Below are positions 9,831 to 20,903 of a stretch of DNA of 64,000 bases, in pieces. Position numbers and translations under genes: made by a program. This DNA is from Pleurostoma richardsiae (lineage: Eukaryota > Ascomycota > Sordariomycetes > Calosphaeriales > Pleurostomataceae). Numbering within the stretch: position 1 is the first letter of the stretch; each line of letters begins with the position of its first letter. The stretch spans positions 310,001 to 374,000 of the forward strand of contig JANBVO010000017.1 in assembly GCA_030052745.1 (NCBI GenBank), read 5' to 3'. Under the pieces are notes generated by a model that made no database searches, was not told where the DNA came from, and worked only from the letters and a program-made list of their open reading frames with translations.

Positions 9831-11823
9831 ATGGCCTCAAAGGATCAACAGGAGGGTCCTGTACCCGTTGCGCGGACCGAGTCCATAGCGGACGCAAAAC
9901 TGGCAGATGGTGAAGTTACCGAAATCCAGGGTGACTCCAACTTCCTTGAGACTGTCACCGCAGCGCCCCTTAATCCTTGGTCGAAGACGAGCATCCAGCT
10001 CTACTTCATCCTTCTCGTTGCAGCACTGAATGCAACCGCATCTGGATTCGATGGCGTACGTGATGAAACAGTCCCTTTGATAAAAAGGCATAGCAAGAAC
10101 TAACTTGTCTATAGTCCATCTTCAGCTCCATCAACGCCATGGAGCAGTATCAGAAGTATTTCCACCACGAGGAACTTGGCTCATCTACTGGGATGTAAGA
10201 CTGCCAACCTAGCACATGAATGGAGTTGTGACGAGTCTGAAGCTGATCGAGTTGTTCAGCATCTTCATGATATACACAATAGGGAACATGATCGGGTCCC
10301 TGTTCACTGGCCCGATCTGTGACTTCTTCGGACGTCGGGCCGGCATGATGACTGGCTCAGTTCTGATAATGGGCGGCGCCATCGTTCTCACGGCCGCTAA
10401 GACCGACGCTTACCTTCTCGGTGGCCGTTTCCTCTTGGGGTTCGGCATCTCCATTGGAACGAGTTCCGCGCCGACTTACGCTCTTGAACTTGCGCCGCCT
10501 CAGTGGCGAGCTAGAGTCGTCGGCTACTACAATACTTGTAAGCCCATCGGCTTAAGACTAGGCCTCTCAGTTCAACGCTGACTTCTCACCTACAGTCTTC
10601 TACTCCGGCTCCATCCTTGCTACTGGTGTCGCCTACGCGTCTGCCAAGGCTGATGGCGCACTGGCTTTCCGTCTCCCTCTTGCTCTCCAGCTCATCCCTC
10701 CCGTCTTCATCTTCGCTGGTGCGATATTCGCCCCAGAGTCGCCGCGATGGTTGACGATGTGGGGGAAGAGGGAAAGGGCCGCCAGTATTATTGCAAAGTA
10801 CCATGGTGGCGGCGACCCCAACCATCCCATCGTACAGCTGGAGATGAGGGAGTTCGAGCAGGGCATTGAGCTTCAAAAGTCCTCTAGCGTCTGGAATTAC
10901 TTCGCCTTGTGAGTGCTTCTCGTCTATAAATTGTATAACTGTCCACTTGCTGACTGAATCAATCCCAGGGTGGATACGCACAACGCGCGCTGGCGATTCT
11001 TGATGATGTTCTTCATGTCAGCGTTCGCTCAGCTGTCGGGTAATTCTGTCTTGACTTACTACCTCCCATCCATGTACACGCTCCTGGGTATTAAGTCAAC
11101 GGAGAGGCGGCTGCTTCTCACCTTCATGAACTCGATCGTCTCCTGCGCCGGTGCCATCGCGGGCTCGGCCACCAACGACCGCATCGGTAGACGTACGAAG
11201 CTCTGGGTTGGCAGCCTCGTCCTTGCGGGGATGTTTGCCGGTGTGACTGGCTTCTCCAGCCAGTTCGAAGACAAAACAAAAAACCCTGGTTCCGCCATCT
11301 CGAACGGCGGCGTGGCCTTCGTGAGTGCCTTTGACTATCTATCTGATACGGGTGGTCGCTAACATCAATGATTTCTCAGATCTTCCTCTTCGGCTGTGTC
11401 TACTCATTCGTCTATACTCCTCTGACCGCCACTTACTGTGCAGAGGTACTCGCGAACAAGACTCGTGCCAAGGGAATGGGCATCGTAAGTCATCTCCATG
11501 CCTACCAAGAGTCTTCTTCCGGCGCTGACCCCTCTTAGCATGTCATCATCTCCAACTGCGCGAACCTCTACAACACATATGTCACTGCTGTAGCCCTCGA
11601 TGCCATTGACTGGAGATACTACCTCATCTTTGTCGGACTGAACGTCATCTACAGCGCTCTGTGGTTCTTCTTCGGCGTCGAGACCCGTGGCCGGACTCTA
11701 GAGGAACTGGACCATGTCTTCGACGCGAAGTTCCCTCCTCGCGCGGCTCTCCAGAAGACGGTCATGATCAAGAGGCAAGACGGCCACTTGGAGGGTCTGG
11801 GTACGGAAGAGGAAACTGCGTAG
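9831..11823 (+). CDS. MFS sugar porter (hexose/oligosaccharide transporter family)
   Basis: Seven exons (9831-10055, 10115-10194, 10260-10537, 10596-10908, 10969-11320, 11380-11484, 11539-11823) give 545 residues with exact frame closure. Sugar-porter signatures are present in order: DFFGRRAG after helix 2, PESPRWL at the end of helix 6, DRIGRRTKL after helix 8, and ETRGRTLEEL after helix 12. Twelve hydrophobic helices are expected, with a roughly 50-residue cytosolic N-terminus. It should import a hexose, disaccharide or related compound by proton symport across the plasma membrane; LAC/cellodextrin-type subfamilies share this motif set. It is divergent from the PhyH-like gene and convergent with an FAD monooxygenase. 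GATA-type sites upstream hint at nitrogen control, but that is weak evidence. Confidence 0.93.
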
Positions 11824-12356
11824 GGGGTTCATCGTGCCTAAAGTCACGCTCAAGGGGTATAGGAAGGTTTGAAGTAACGGATGGAAGTGCCGCCTAAATC
11901 AGGTAGACTAAAATGAGGAAAATGAGAAGTATTACTGGAGCGGAATCGGCGACTCATTTTGAATGACCATACGTAGACCCATCCATCCATAACCTCTCTC
12001 TATCCTGACGTCTCTAGGTTCGTCTCAACAAATAGCCGTGTGTGCTGGTCGGGCTAGTTCTTACTTCCGCTTCTTATAATAGCCATAACCTTATACTCAA
12101 TGCCAAGAGGACCTGCTCGTATCAGCCAACTCTTCAAGTCAACCTACACAACAGCTAATAGCGTGATGGGTACAAGCAAAAGGAAAGGGTCCTTCACATC
12201 GGGACGCAGTAATTCTTAATCGTTGGTATCTGATTTTACTCGAGTAAGAGTGGAGTTAATATGGATAACGCTTGAGGTGAGTTGTTAGTATCATTGATGA
12301 ATGATCCCTACTCCAACGGGGGCTTCACCATATGATGTTTCTCCGGGACCTCGGAA
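11824..12356. other. Convergent 3' intergenic region
   Basis: About 530 AT-richer bases between the converging MFS and FAD-monooxygenase genes, expected to hold both 3' untranslated regions. No gene or repeat is seen. Confidence 0.6.
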
Positions 12357-13685
12357 TCATGCGACAGGTTTGAGCTCCTCGACGGGGCGTGTGCCAAGGA
12401 GGTGGCCAGAACCAGCGATACTGCGCTTGAGCGTCGCCTCGCCTCTCTCCCTCATCAACCCCTGATACTCTATCAGCGCATCCAGCTTCTCCCACGCTTC
12501 TGAGGGACGGTAGACTTTGGCCATGGCCTCGGACAGGTCTGCAGCTTCCTGGAAGGCCGAGTTTGCACCAACACCACCTACTGGGGCCATAGGGTGGGCT
12601 GCGTCCCCGAGGAGAGTGACAGGGCCCCCGAGGAGCGTAACGGCCCCTTCGTCCCCCATCTTCTGACTCTCGAGGCTCTCCCACCGCTCCTTGAAGTTCT
12701 CGTACGTGCAGGTGTGAAACGCCAGCGTTGAGGCGGACTCCTCGTCCTGTCCTTCTAGCAGAGCGCGAATGCGCTCATGCCAGGACTCGGTGAGCTTGAG
12801 TGACAACTGGGCAGACTCGGCATGAGTAAAGCCGAGCAAGGTTGAGTCGTCACCTGGATAAGTATCCTTCCGAAAGAGGAGAACCCAGTATATGTAGTCC
12901 GCTGGCACATGATACCTGGTCTTGCGCGCTGGGTCCAGGTGTTCGAACTTCATCAAGTCGCATAACATCTTGAAAGGGCTATTCGGGTTCTCGGCGACGA
13001 TGCACATGCCTTCGGTCATCTCCTCCGGGACACGCTGCCGCAGTTCAGGAGTTAAGAAGGACTTGCCGAACAAGGCCCGCTGTTCCGTGTCTAGGACGAT
13101 GAATCCTGGAAGGAGTTGGCGGCGCACTGCGGAGTGAGCGCCGTCGGCGCCGACAAGGATGCTGCCGCGGGCACTTGAACCGTCTTCAAAGCGCACTTCG
13201 ACACCGCCGTCTGGGGTGGTATAGTATTCGGTGAAACGTTTCTCGAACGATATGCAGTCCTCCAAGCCGCTCAGCAGGACGTTTCTCAGCACAGTCCTAT
13301 CGGCGTTGTAGGATTTCCCTTCCATGAACTGTGGCGCGTTACGCATGGCATCGCGGGGAAACTGGGGGCTGGGCCCTTCAGGAGCAGCGGCATCGAGGGC
13401 GTTGATCCTGAAACCGGGCCCGGGGCCGGCGGCGGCAGCCACCGGAGCACAGGTTGCCTCGAAGGTATCCCACAGGTGAGGTGGGAGCAGTTTCTGAAGA
13501 GCAGCAGCCCCGTTGGGGAAGATTCGGATACGGTAGCCCTGGCTACGGAAAGATGTCGAGGCGTCACGTTCGAAGATGTGAAACGGAATAGGAGGCTCTG
13601 AGTGCTTGAGGGACTGCGCCAAAGCAAGACCTGCCAGGCCAGCGCCGATGATGAGGACTCTTTGATCTTGTGCTTGTGATGCCAT
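12357..13685 (-). CDS. FAD-dependent monooxygenase (PHBH-fold, salicylate hydroxylase-like)
   Basis: A single-exon gene of 442 residues. I chose the ATG at 13685 because the dinucleotide-binding motif LIIGAGLAGLALAQSL follows it at once; an upstream in-frame ATG at 13793 would add a hydrophobic, unlikely leader. The DG motif GADGAHSAVR and the GD motif LLGDAAHPMAPVGGVGAN are present, defining a class A flavoprotein monooxygenase. These use NAD(P)H and oxygen to hydroxylate aromatic or polyketide substrates. An oddity is a near-exact duplication just before the GD motif (VTLLGGPVTLLGD), matched by two roughly 20-bp tandem copies in the DNA (12605-12645). It has no signal peptide and is presumably cytosolic. 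A TATTTAAT element lies about 150 bases upstream. The gene is tail-to-tail with an MFS gene, so a link to that transporter is possible but not shown. Confidence 0.9.
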   Translation of the reverse strand: MASQAQDQRVLIIGAGLAGLALAQSLKHSEPPIPFHIFERDASTSFRSQGYRIRIFPNGAAALQKLLPPHLWDTFEATCAPVAAAAGPGPGFRINALDAAAPEGPSPQFPRDAMRNAPQFMEGKSYNADRTVLRNVLLSGLEDCISFEKRFTEYYTTPDGGVEVRFEDGSSARGSILVGADGAHSAVRRQLLPGFIVLDTEQRALFGKSFLTPELRQRVPEEMTEGMCIVAENPNSPFKMLCDLMKFEHLDPARKTRYHVPADYIYWVLLFRKDTYPGDDSTLLGFTHAESAQLSLKLTESWHERIRALLEGQDEESASTLAFHTCTYENFKERWESLESQKMGDEGAVTLLGGPVTLLGDAAHPMAPVGGVGANSAFQEAADLSEAMAKVYRPSEAWEKLDALIEYQGLMRERGEATLKRSIAGSGHLLGTRPVEELKPVA

Positions 13686-15183
13686 GTTGGGTGCGTGATG
13701 GTCTTGGGAATGCTGACTGGGGTAAAATAGAAGTAATGTAAGATAGGGGAAGAATAATGTGGGCGGAACAGATGTAAAGGGTAATAATGACACAGACGAT
13801 CCAGAGACAAGACCTACTCAACACCTCGCATTAAATAGTCATGTTGCCAGGTTGGATACTGACGACACTCAGGGCCGTCCTGGATAGTCCGCTCCGACGA
13901 TTGGCTTTACGCCGGCCCTTGCTATTCGGGTGTGGGAGCATTCGGGACCGTTACCAGCGCTTTTGCCCGCTGCCCCATGTTAGCGTCCAGCCTCCACGCC
14001 CTCCTTCGCGACCGAGCCACGGCAGAGCACGCGCACTTCAAATCATCCCCCTTGCCATTATTTAGGCATCAGCCTGGCTGGTTACGCGTCTTTGCTGAAA
14101 TGTCCTTGTCGTAGTGCTGTCTAGGGAAGGACAGCGGCCTGCGACTGGTGGGAAGCCTCGCTTTAAGCACATGTGCAGTCATCGGCGGAACCCCTTGGAC
14201 CTGAATCATCAGATTGTCAAAACCCGAGTCTAAAACCGAGACCCAGGGGCCCGGATTTTAAACCTCAGTTCTCAGAACCCGGCGTGTAAGGCGCGAACCC
14301 AATGGTCGATTCCCCTCAAACCTCCTCGGTATCGTCGACCAAAAGAATTCCCATAAGAGCAGTACTATGCCCACCCGGGCCAGAATGAGCATGCGATGAG
14401 CCGCGACTGAATGACCTGGCCATGTTTGTAGCAGTTCCCCCACTCCAAGCCTGCTACAGGATCTCCTGTCCACAAGATCCAATTAGCGCTTTAACAGAAC
14501 CTCAAAACAGCGACGACTTTTATGAATGATTATTTCGTCTTTTTCACTCCAGTTTGGCATCACGCGTCTGCCACCGGCGGCCCCTGAGGCTGGTACGTGT
14601 CTTACATGTCTTCCACCCTTGCGAACACCTGGAAGTTCGATGTGCATCATCCTGGCCGCAGGTCAACATTGCACAGTTTGTGGTAATATCCGCGGCAGTT
14701 GTTCGTTCTAGGACAGAAGTTGTAGGTAGGTAGAGAGCAATATTGCTTTTGCCAACTACAGATCCTGGGATCTTTTGGTCACTTACGAGGTTACTTGAAC
14801 GCGCTTCCAACTCGGTGGGTAGGTATCTAGATCTTGAGTCGGATTACCTACCATTGGAATCTTCCGACACTCCCTCGCACGTTACTGTAGGGCTTTGGGG
14901 TACCTCCACTATCAGCAAATTCCTCCACCTTCTCCCAGCCAAACGCGGCTTAGCCCACTGAGAGATGCTCAAAGCGGAGCCGAGCTAGCGCTCTCCATAT
15001 CTCGCCATCCCGACGACTCGGCACCGGGATTGCGGGATGGATTCAACAGCACCACGGCCACCCGTCCTAAGCCGCCTGTATTCCTTGCTCAGGCCAATGC
15101 GATCCGTTCCCGCAGATGCCTGGCTTCACCTCAGTCTTCTCATGAGAGTTGCCATCTTCCGTTGATGTGACGGCGGCGTTGCA
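13686..15183. other. Long intergenic region, 1.5 kb
   Basis: The divergent space between the FAD monooxygenase (minus) and a C6 regulator (plus). It contains several short open frames without domain similarity and a TATTTAAT element near 13830 on the monooxygenase side. Sequence near 14220-14290 repeats the short pattern AAACCCGAG/AAACCGAG. I see no gene. Confidence 0.5.
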
Positions 15184-17152
15184 ATGCCCAGTCCTGGCCG
15201 CACCACGCTGGCAAGCAAGGCGTGCGACGCCTGCCGCCTGCGCAAAGTCAAATGTGACTTGACGGTGACGACATCCGCTTCGAGGACGAGTCTCAAAAGT
15301 CCTGACCGCACTATACAACATGATTCAGCAGCCCTGCGATGCCGGCGATGCTCGCGGCTGGATCTGCCCTGCACCTTTGACAAGCCGTCCAAGACACGTG
15401 GTCCACGGAAGAGATCATTCTGTGAGGATACTGGCGGCAAGCTGGTCACGGCTCCAGTCAGCGTGGCTCACTCTCAGAGTCTTGGGCTTGATCGTATTGC
15501 TATCAACGCCGCCGTGTCCCCTGCCAATGCCTCACCCCTTGCTTCAGGCGAAGGAGGCGAGACTCCATCTGAATATAGCGATCCGGGCGGACGGGCGACT
15601 TCATCGTACCCAACGGATGGTCTCTGCTCACGGCAACTTCTGAAGCAGATGATGGACGACTACCTCCGGCACCTATATCCACTCATCCCGATTATCCACC
15701 GGCCTTCCTTCCGCCGAGACCTTATGAACGACCGGGACCTGAACGACAAGGTGTTTCTAGGCCTGCTCCTCGCCATGTGTGCTGCGGTTGTGGGACTCAT
15801 GCCCTCCCGATTCGACGCCTACCGTGTCTGGAGCCCTGGTCCGCCACTGCGCTTCAGCTGCCGCGGGGAGATGATCAACTACTGCCACGACCGGCTCATG
15901 AGACTGCGCGACCCGCAGTACTTTGACAAAATCAACTTCCACAAGTTCGCAATCTCGTACCTCATGTGCATCTCCTTCTTCCAGCTGGGCGATCTGAACA
16001 GGGCGCGCATGATGGAGGTGGAGGCGATGCAGCTGGGGAGGCTTCTGCACGTCCACAAGATCTCCGAGTACGCGGAGCTCAATTGCATAGAGGCCCAGCT
16101 ACGCAAGAAGGGCTTCTGGCTGCTGTTCTATACTTATGTGTAAGGCACAATATGAATTGTACGCGTATAATCTGAGTAACCGTTTTATGCTGACCATCCA
16201 CATGCGTATATGTAGGCACTCCGAGCTCCAGAACCTCCGAAGGGAGAAGCTCAGTTTTCTGGATCCAATCTCATTGTCTTCTATGAATCTGGAAGAGCTC
16301 CTACCACTTGAGGTTGACGATGAGATGATTTACGAGGACAGCGTCTTGATGCCCGACCAGCCAGGGACCACGACGTCTCTGACGAGCGCGTTCATCATTC
16401 ATTCACGAGTATTCTGGGCGGCATTGCTCCCCACCACTAAAACAAGGGCAGAAGGAGACCAACAGCAGCAGGAGATGCCATGTGTGTGTAGGAGATGGAG
16501 AGATCTCTCCGCGAATATTGCTCACCTTAGGGGCCGCCTGGAGGAACTGAAATACATGCTCGACAGCCTCCCACCACAGCTCTTGCCCTGGGCATCCGGG
16601 CCTACTGTTTCTACGGTGTCGCGGGATGACCCTCAGAGAATCATCGACGAGCAGTTCGCCGCCATGCGGGCGAACCTCCATGTGACCCACCTATGGCTCC
16701 AGAGCATCATCATTGACCAGCTGGACGCCGCGGTGCAGGACAAGTCGGCTGACGCCAGCTTCATCAAGAAAGAGTACTGGGCCCAGCGCGAAGAAATCAG
16801 CCGGCAGCTGCTGCACCTGCTGCACGCCATCCCGGAGCCGGATATCGAGCCGAACGGCCTCCACCTGACTTTCAAGGTGCGCGACATCGCCGTGGGCCTG
16901 CTCAACTGCCCGTACGACGAGGGCCACGCGGCAGCGAAGCGCGCCGCCGAGTACATCCAGCAGCTGACGCTCATCCTGTCGAGACTGGACCGCAGCGAGA
17001 GTCCCAACATGGTGAACGTGCAGAGCTGGGTCGACACGGACAGGATCGGGCAGAAGGGGTTGACGGTGGGGACTTCGGCGGTGGTGGCAGAGAGGGCCGG
17101 ATACAGCGGGCGCGGGCTGGGTCCCGTTACGACGCCGGTTTTGGAATGGTGA
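15184..17152 (+). CDS. Zn(II)2Cys6 transcription factor with fungal-specific TF domain
   Basis: Two exons (15184-16139, 16216-17152) around a 76-nt intron with GTAAGG donor give 630 residues. The zinc cluster has Cys14, Cys17 and Cys24 (ACDACRLRKVKC), then Cys53, Cys56 and Cys63 (CRRCSRLDLPC). The third and fourth cysteines are 28 residues apart, far more than the usual 5-16. No splice-consistent intron explains the insertion. The middle homology region starts near residue 155 (LKQMMDDYLRHLYPLIPIIH) and continues across the exon junction. It is a nuclear DNA-binding regulator. The gene is convergent with the PA14-GH3 beta-glucosidase gene 231 bases downstream, which in turn is divergent from a sugar porter. 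A role in sugar or glycoside utilisation is plausible but rests on position only. Confidence 0.88.
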
Positions 17153-17383
17153 AAGGGTCGGCTATACGCACTGGAGTCTGAGGTCTTGTGTTACTGCGGA
17201 GTATTGGCGTCGCTGAAAAAATGGTCAGATGGACGAGGTCTTACATGGAGTCCATGATACCGCCGAATGCCAACGCCTTAGCTATGCCTAGTGCCTTTAA
17301 TGTACAATACGTTCTACAATGTCAAAGCAGCCTCTTTGCTTCTTCTCCTTCAATCACTCCGCTTCCGGATTCATTCCGAGCCT

Positions 17384-20051
17384 TCAGGGCCGCAGCCCGC
17401 TCCACCACCTCGTCTCCTCGACCGACAAAGTACCCTCCACCGCCCCCTCGTCTCTGCTGCTCAGCCCGACCTTGATGCCATACTCACCCTTCCTGCTACA
17501 CCACATGTCCGTCGTTTCATCCCAGTAGCTCGTGTCCCTTACAGCATTCAGCTTCAGTGCCACGGTCCTGGACTCACCCGCGGGTATGTCGTGCACCTTG
17601 CCGAACGCCTTCAGCTCCTGCACCGGGCGCTTGGGGACGCCCCGCTCAAGACGCTGCGGCGGGAGGACGTAGAGCTGCACCGCGCAGCCGCCGGATACAG
17701 ATCCCGTGTTGGTCACTGTCACCGTGGCATCGACTTCGTCCTTCTTATCTCCCTTCCGTGCAATATTCAGTCCGGAGAGCGAGAAGGTCGTGTAGGACAA
17801 GCCATACCCGAAGGGGAAGAGCGGCTCAACCTCGGCCTCGTCAAAGAACCGGTAGCCGACGTAGACGTCCTCGCCGTAGAGGCAGCGACCGCCTTCGGAG
17901 CGGTAGTTGAGGTGCGCGGGGTTGTCCTTCAGTCTCCGGGGGAAGGTCAGCGGCAGCTTGCCCGAGGGGTTGACGGCGCCGAAGACGACGTCCGCGATGG
18001 CGTTGCCGGTCTCGTTGCCGCCGTACCACGCATGGAGCACCGACTTGGCGGTGTTGATCCAGGGCATCGCCACCGGCGTGCCGCTCTGGACGACTACGAC
18101 AGTGTTGGGGTTCGCGCCGAGGACTGCCGCCACCAGCTCGTCCGTGTGCGGCGGCAGGGCCATGGTCTCCCTGTCCTCGCCCTCGGTTTCCCACTCGCCG
18201 CTCAAGCCCACGAAAAGGACCACCTGGTCAACGCTGCGAGCCGTGGCGACAGCCTCCTCGATGCCTTGCGTGTGGGTGAGCCGCTTGCACCCGCTGATCC
18301 TCATCCCGCCGTGGCCGAAGTCGATGGTCCCGGGTATCTTCATCGCGCTCGTCTTGGCGCATCCCCACTGCGCGAGAATCCGGTACTGGCGCCCGGCGAC
18401 CAGCTCCCTTGAGCCGGTCTCCTCCACCGTGCCCGAGCCGAGGAAGCTCGAGCCGGGCCGCTGGTTCTCGAAGTTGCTCACCAGAAGCTCACCGTCGAGG
18501 TACAGCTTGCCCGTGCCTTGGAGAGCGAGGCCGAAGTCGTACACCCCGGACTCTTCGGGCGTGAAAATTCCCTCTGCATCCGCGTACCAGATGGGCTCGA
18601 GGTCTGGGTGCTTGTAGTCGATGAAGAAGAGCATCGAGTCAACCTCATGCCGCACCTCCACTAGTCGCCTCTTCTCGGCGGTAGGTGGGTCGTTATAGAT
18701 CTTCAGCGTAAAGCCGGCCTTGCTGTCATCCGTCCGCAGGACTCTGCCGAGAGTAGGCATCATCTGATGGCCATATATGCCCTGCGAGAAGACAATGTCT
18801 CCAGAGGCTTGGCCCTTGATCCCATCAAACGGTGTGATGGCGGCGTACGGATTCAGCGACGCCGATCCTCCGCCGCAGTACGTCGCGATCTTGGCGTTCG
18901 GTCCTATGACGGCGATCTTCTCGCTCTTCTTTAGCGGCAAGATACTGTCTTCGTTCTTGAGGAGCACAATCGCATCCGCCGCCACCCGCCGCAGGAGGCT
19001 CCTGTCCTCCGCGCGGTTGAGCAGCGCCTCGGGAGCGTTCTCCGGGATGCCGGACTGGGACGCCTTCTGGACCAGTTTCAAGACGTTGCGGACACGGTCG
19101 TTTATGGCTTTCATGGGCACCTTGTTGGCGTTGACAGCATGGTTCAAGGACGCGCCACGCCAGCGCGACGGCCCGGGCATCTCCAGGTCTAGCCCGGCCT
19201 TGACTGCCTCGGATGTGCTATACGTTCCGAACCTGCAGGAGACGGCGTCAGCTTAAGCAGTTGGATGTCTTGGGGCAAGGGGTTTCCAGATCGTATCTTT
19301 ACGTACCAGTCGCTCATAACCAAGCCGTCCCACCCCCACTCTCCTCGTAGGATACCCTGCAGGAGCCTCTCGTTCTCTGAGCAATGTGTGCCGTTCATCT
19401 TGTTGTACGAGGTCATGATCGCGCCAGGCTTTCCGTCCCGGAGGGCAACCAAGAAAGGCATTAGGTAGATCTCGCGCAGTGCCCTCTCCGTTACAAGAGA
19501 GTCGACCGCCATACGCTCGTGTTCCATGTCGTTGCACACAAAGTGCTTTGGCGTGGCCGTGATGCCCTTCTCCTCCAGTCCTCTGCAGTAGCTGGCGGCG
19601 AGGGTGCCAGAGAGAATAGGATCCTCCGAGAACGACTCGAAGCCGCGGCCCCCGAGAGGTGTCCGCTGGATGTTGATCGTGGGGCCGAGGATCACATGGG
19701 CGCCCTTGGCCTTCGCCTCGTCCGCGAGAAGGTGGCCGACTTCGTTGACCAGGTCCTTGTCGAAAGTGGCGCCGATGCCAGTTCCGCAGGGGAGACATGC
19801 GGACGGCACGCTGCCGAAGAATCGGGTGCCGCGAACTCCATTGGGGCCGTCGGACAAACGGATGGATGGTATTCCCAGACGCGGAACTGGGTAGGTATGC
19901 CAGAAATCGATACCTGCATGAAATGATTGTTAGACTCGACCCAAGGAGATGATGGCAAACTTCGTTGCGCCAGTGATCGGGGTTACGTACCTGCGAGGAG
20001 CCCAATCTTCTCGTCTAAGGTGAGCTGCTCCAGCAGCTTGTCTACGTCCAT
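17384..20051 (-). CDS. GH3 beta-glucosidase with PA14 insert, intracellular type
   Basis: Three exons (20051-19991, 19913-19307, 19232-17384) give 838 residues, the normal length for PA14-containing fungal beta-glucosidases. The GH3 N-terminal domain includes [12 protein letters not shown] and the nucleophile Asp222 in VMSDWFGTYS. The (alpha/beta)6 domain begins near residue 330 with [12 protein letters not shown], the PA14 domain interrupts it, and a fibronectin-III-like domain ([20 protein letters not shown]) ends the protein. It has no signal peptide (it begins [17 protein letters not shown]), so it should hydrolyse imported beta-glucosides in the cytosol. It shares an 850-base divergent promoter with an MFS sugar porter, the classical arrangement of a transporter-hydrolase pair. 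A TATATA box lies at 20145-20150, 95 bases upstream of the ATG. The donor GTACGT at 19306 was preferred because it restores the conserved SDWFGT motif. Confidence 0.94.
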
Positions 20052-20144
20052 GATGTGTGAGTTATGGATGCTTTTGGAAAGTTTCCAATGTTCGTTCTAG
20101 TCAGGGCAATGTTGTGGTCTGGAGGTGCCTCCTCCAACTTCCCC

Positions 20145-20150
20145 TATATA
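20145..20150 (-). promoter_or_regulatory. TATA box of the GH3 beta-glucosidase gene
   Basis: TATATA in the sequence TTATATAGGGG read on the minus strand, about 95 bases upstream of the ATG at 20051. The position is normal for a fungal TATA element. Confidence 0.5.
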
Positions 20151-20301
20151 ACCGCGAGCGTGTGCAGACATCCAGACACGCGACTGGAGAAATATTCCCC
20201 AATGACGCAGGTCCCATCGCAACTCCGTGCCCAGAGCGCCGTGCTACCCGTGTGTTGACCCGATGACCGTTCCTTCGCCGAGTCCAGGCCGACGCCGTTT
20301 C

Positions 20302-20341
20302 CATAGTACGAATCCGGGTCACGGGGAAACCTCGTACTATG
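20302..20341. repeat. Perfect 10-bp inverted repeat in divergent promoter
   Basis: CATAGTACGA at 20302-20311 and its exact reverse complement TCGTACTATG at 20332-20341, with a 20-base GC-rich spacer (contains CCGGGTCACGGGG). It lies 251 bases from the GH3 start and 563 from the MFS start. It could be a dimeric operator or a cruciform; no transcript support is visible. Confidence 0.6.
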
Positions 20342-20903
20342 TCGAATTACTCCGTCGAGACGTATGATAGTAAATCCGCGCCTGGTCACGTTGATGAGGT
20401 TTCTCCGCTTTGTCCCAATCAGCTTGAGCCTTCAGCAACCCGCGGTCTTCGTGGTCCGCGCCGGAGCCGCCCTGCTAGGAAGCAAGGTGGGTATGACTCG
20501 TTGTATTTCTCCGTTTCTCCGCTAATTCTCCGTCGCCGACGTAGGAGCAGCCCGGCATCGAGTCAGTGCGGCATCCACTCTGAGAGGGGCATGCTCCTCA
20601 TCTCCCGCGTCCCGCCATTCTCCGGGGACGTTCTGGAGTATCTGGAGTATCTCACGTGGAGGGATTTGTGGGGTGACACCAGAGCCTCTATTGCGCGGAC
20701 CGTCTCTCCATGGGGATTTTGCGTCTTGCTCTGTCGGGTTTTTCCTGCCCCTGAGCGGCCAACGAGGCCCTCGACGGATACATAAAGCCGTGATACAGTG
20801 CTCCCTTGGCACTCTGAAGTGTTGTACGCTCCAGCAATGCAGATCCCCTCCTCCTTGGTCTTGTTCCTCCTTTGATAGTACCCATCTATTCATCAACCTC
20901 ATC

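Larger units (their letters stand above)
20052..20903. other. Divergent promoter of the GH3 / MFS pair
   Basis: An 852-base region between divergent starts. It carries a TATA element for the GH3 gene (20145-20150), a perfect 10-bp inverted repeat (20302-20341), a 9-bp tandem duplication TCTGGAGTA (20632-20649), and a GTGGGG CreA-type hexamer near 20667. No coding sequence is seen. Confidence 0.6.

Noticed and set aside
15265-15328. Candidate 64-nt intron inside the zinc cluster of the regulator at 15184
   Set aside because: Removing it shifts the reading frame and destroys the CRRCSRLDLPC half of the zinc cluster.
17291-18412. Long plus-strand open frame (373 codons) inside the GH3 gene
   Set aside because: It is antisense to conserved GH3 coding sequence. 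High third-position GC leaves the opposite frame free of stops, and the translation is Arg/Val-rich without any domain.
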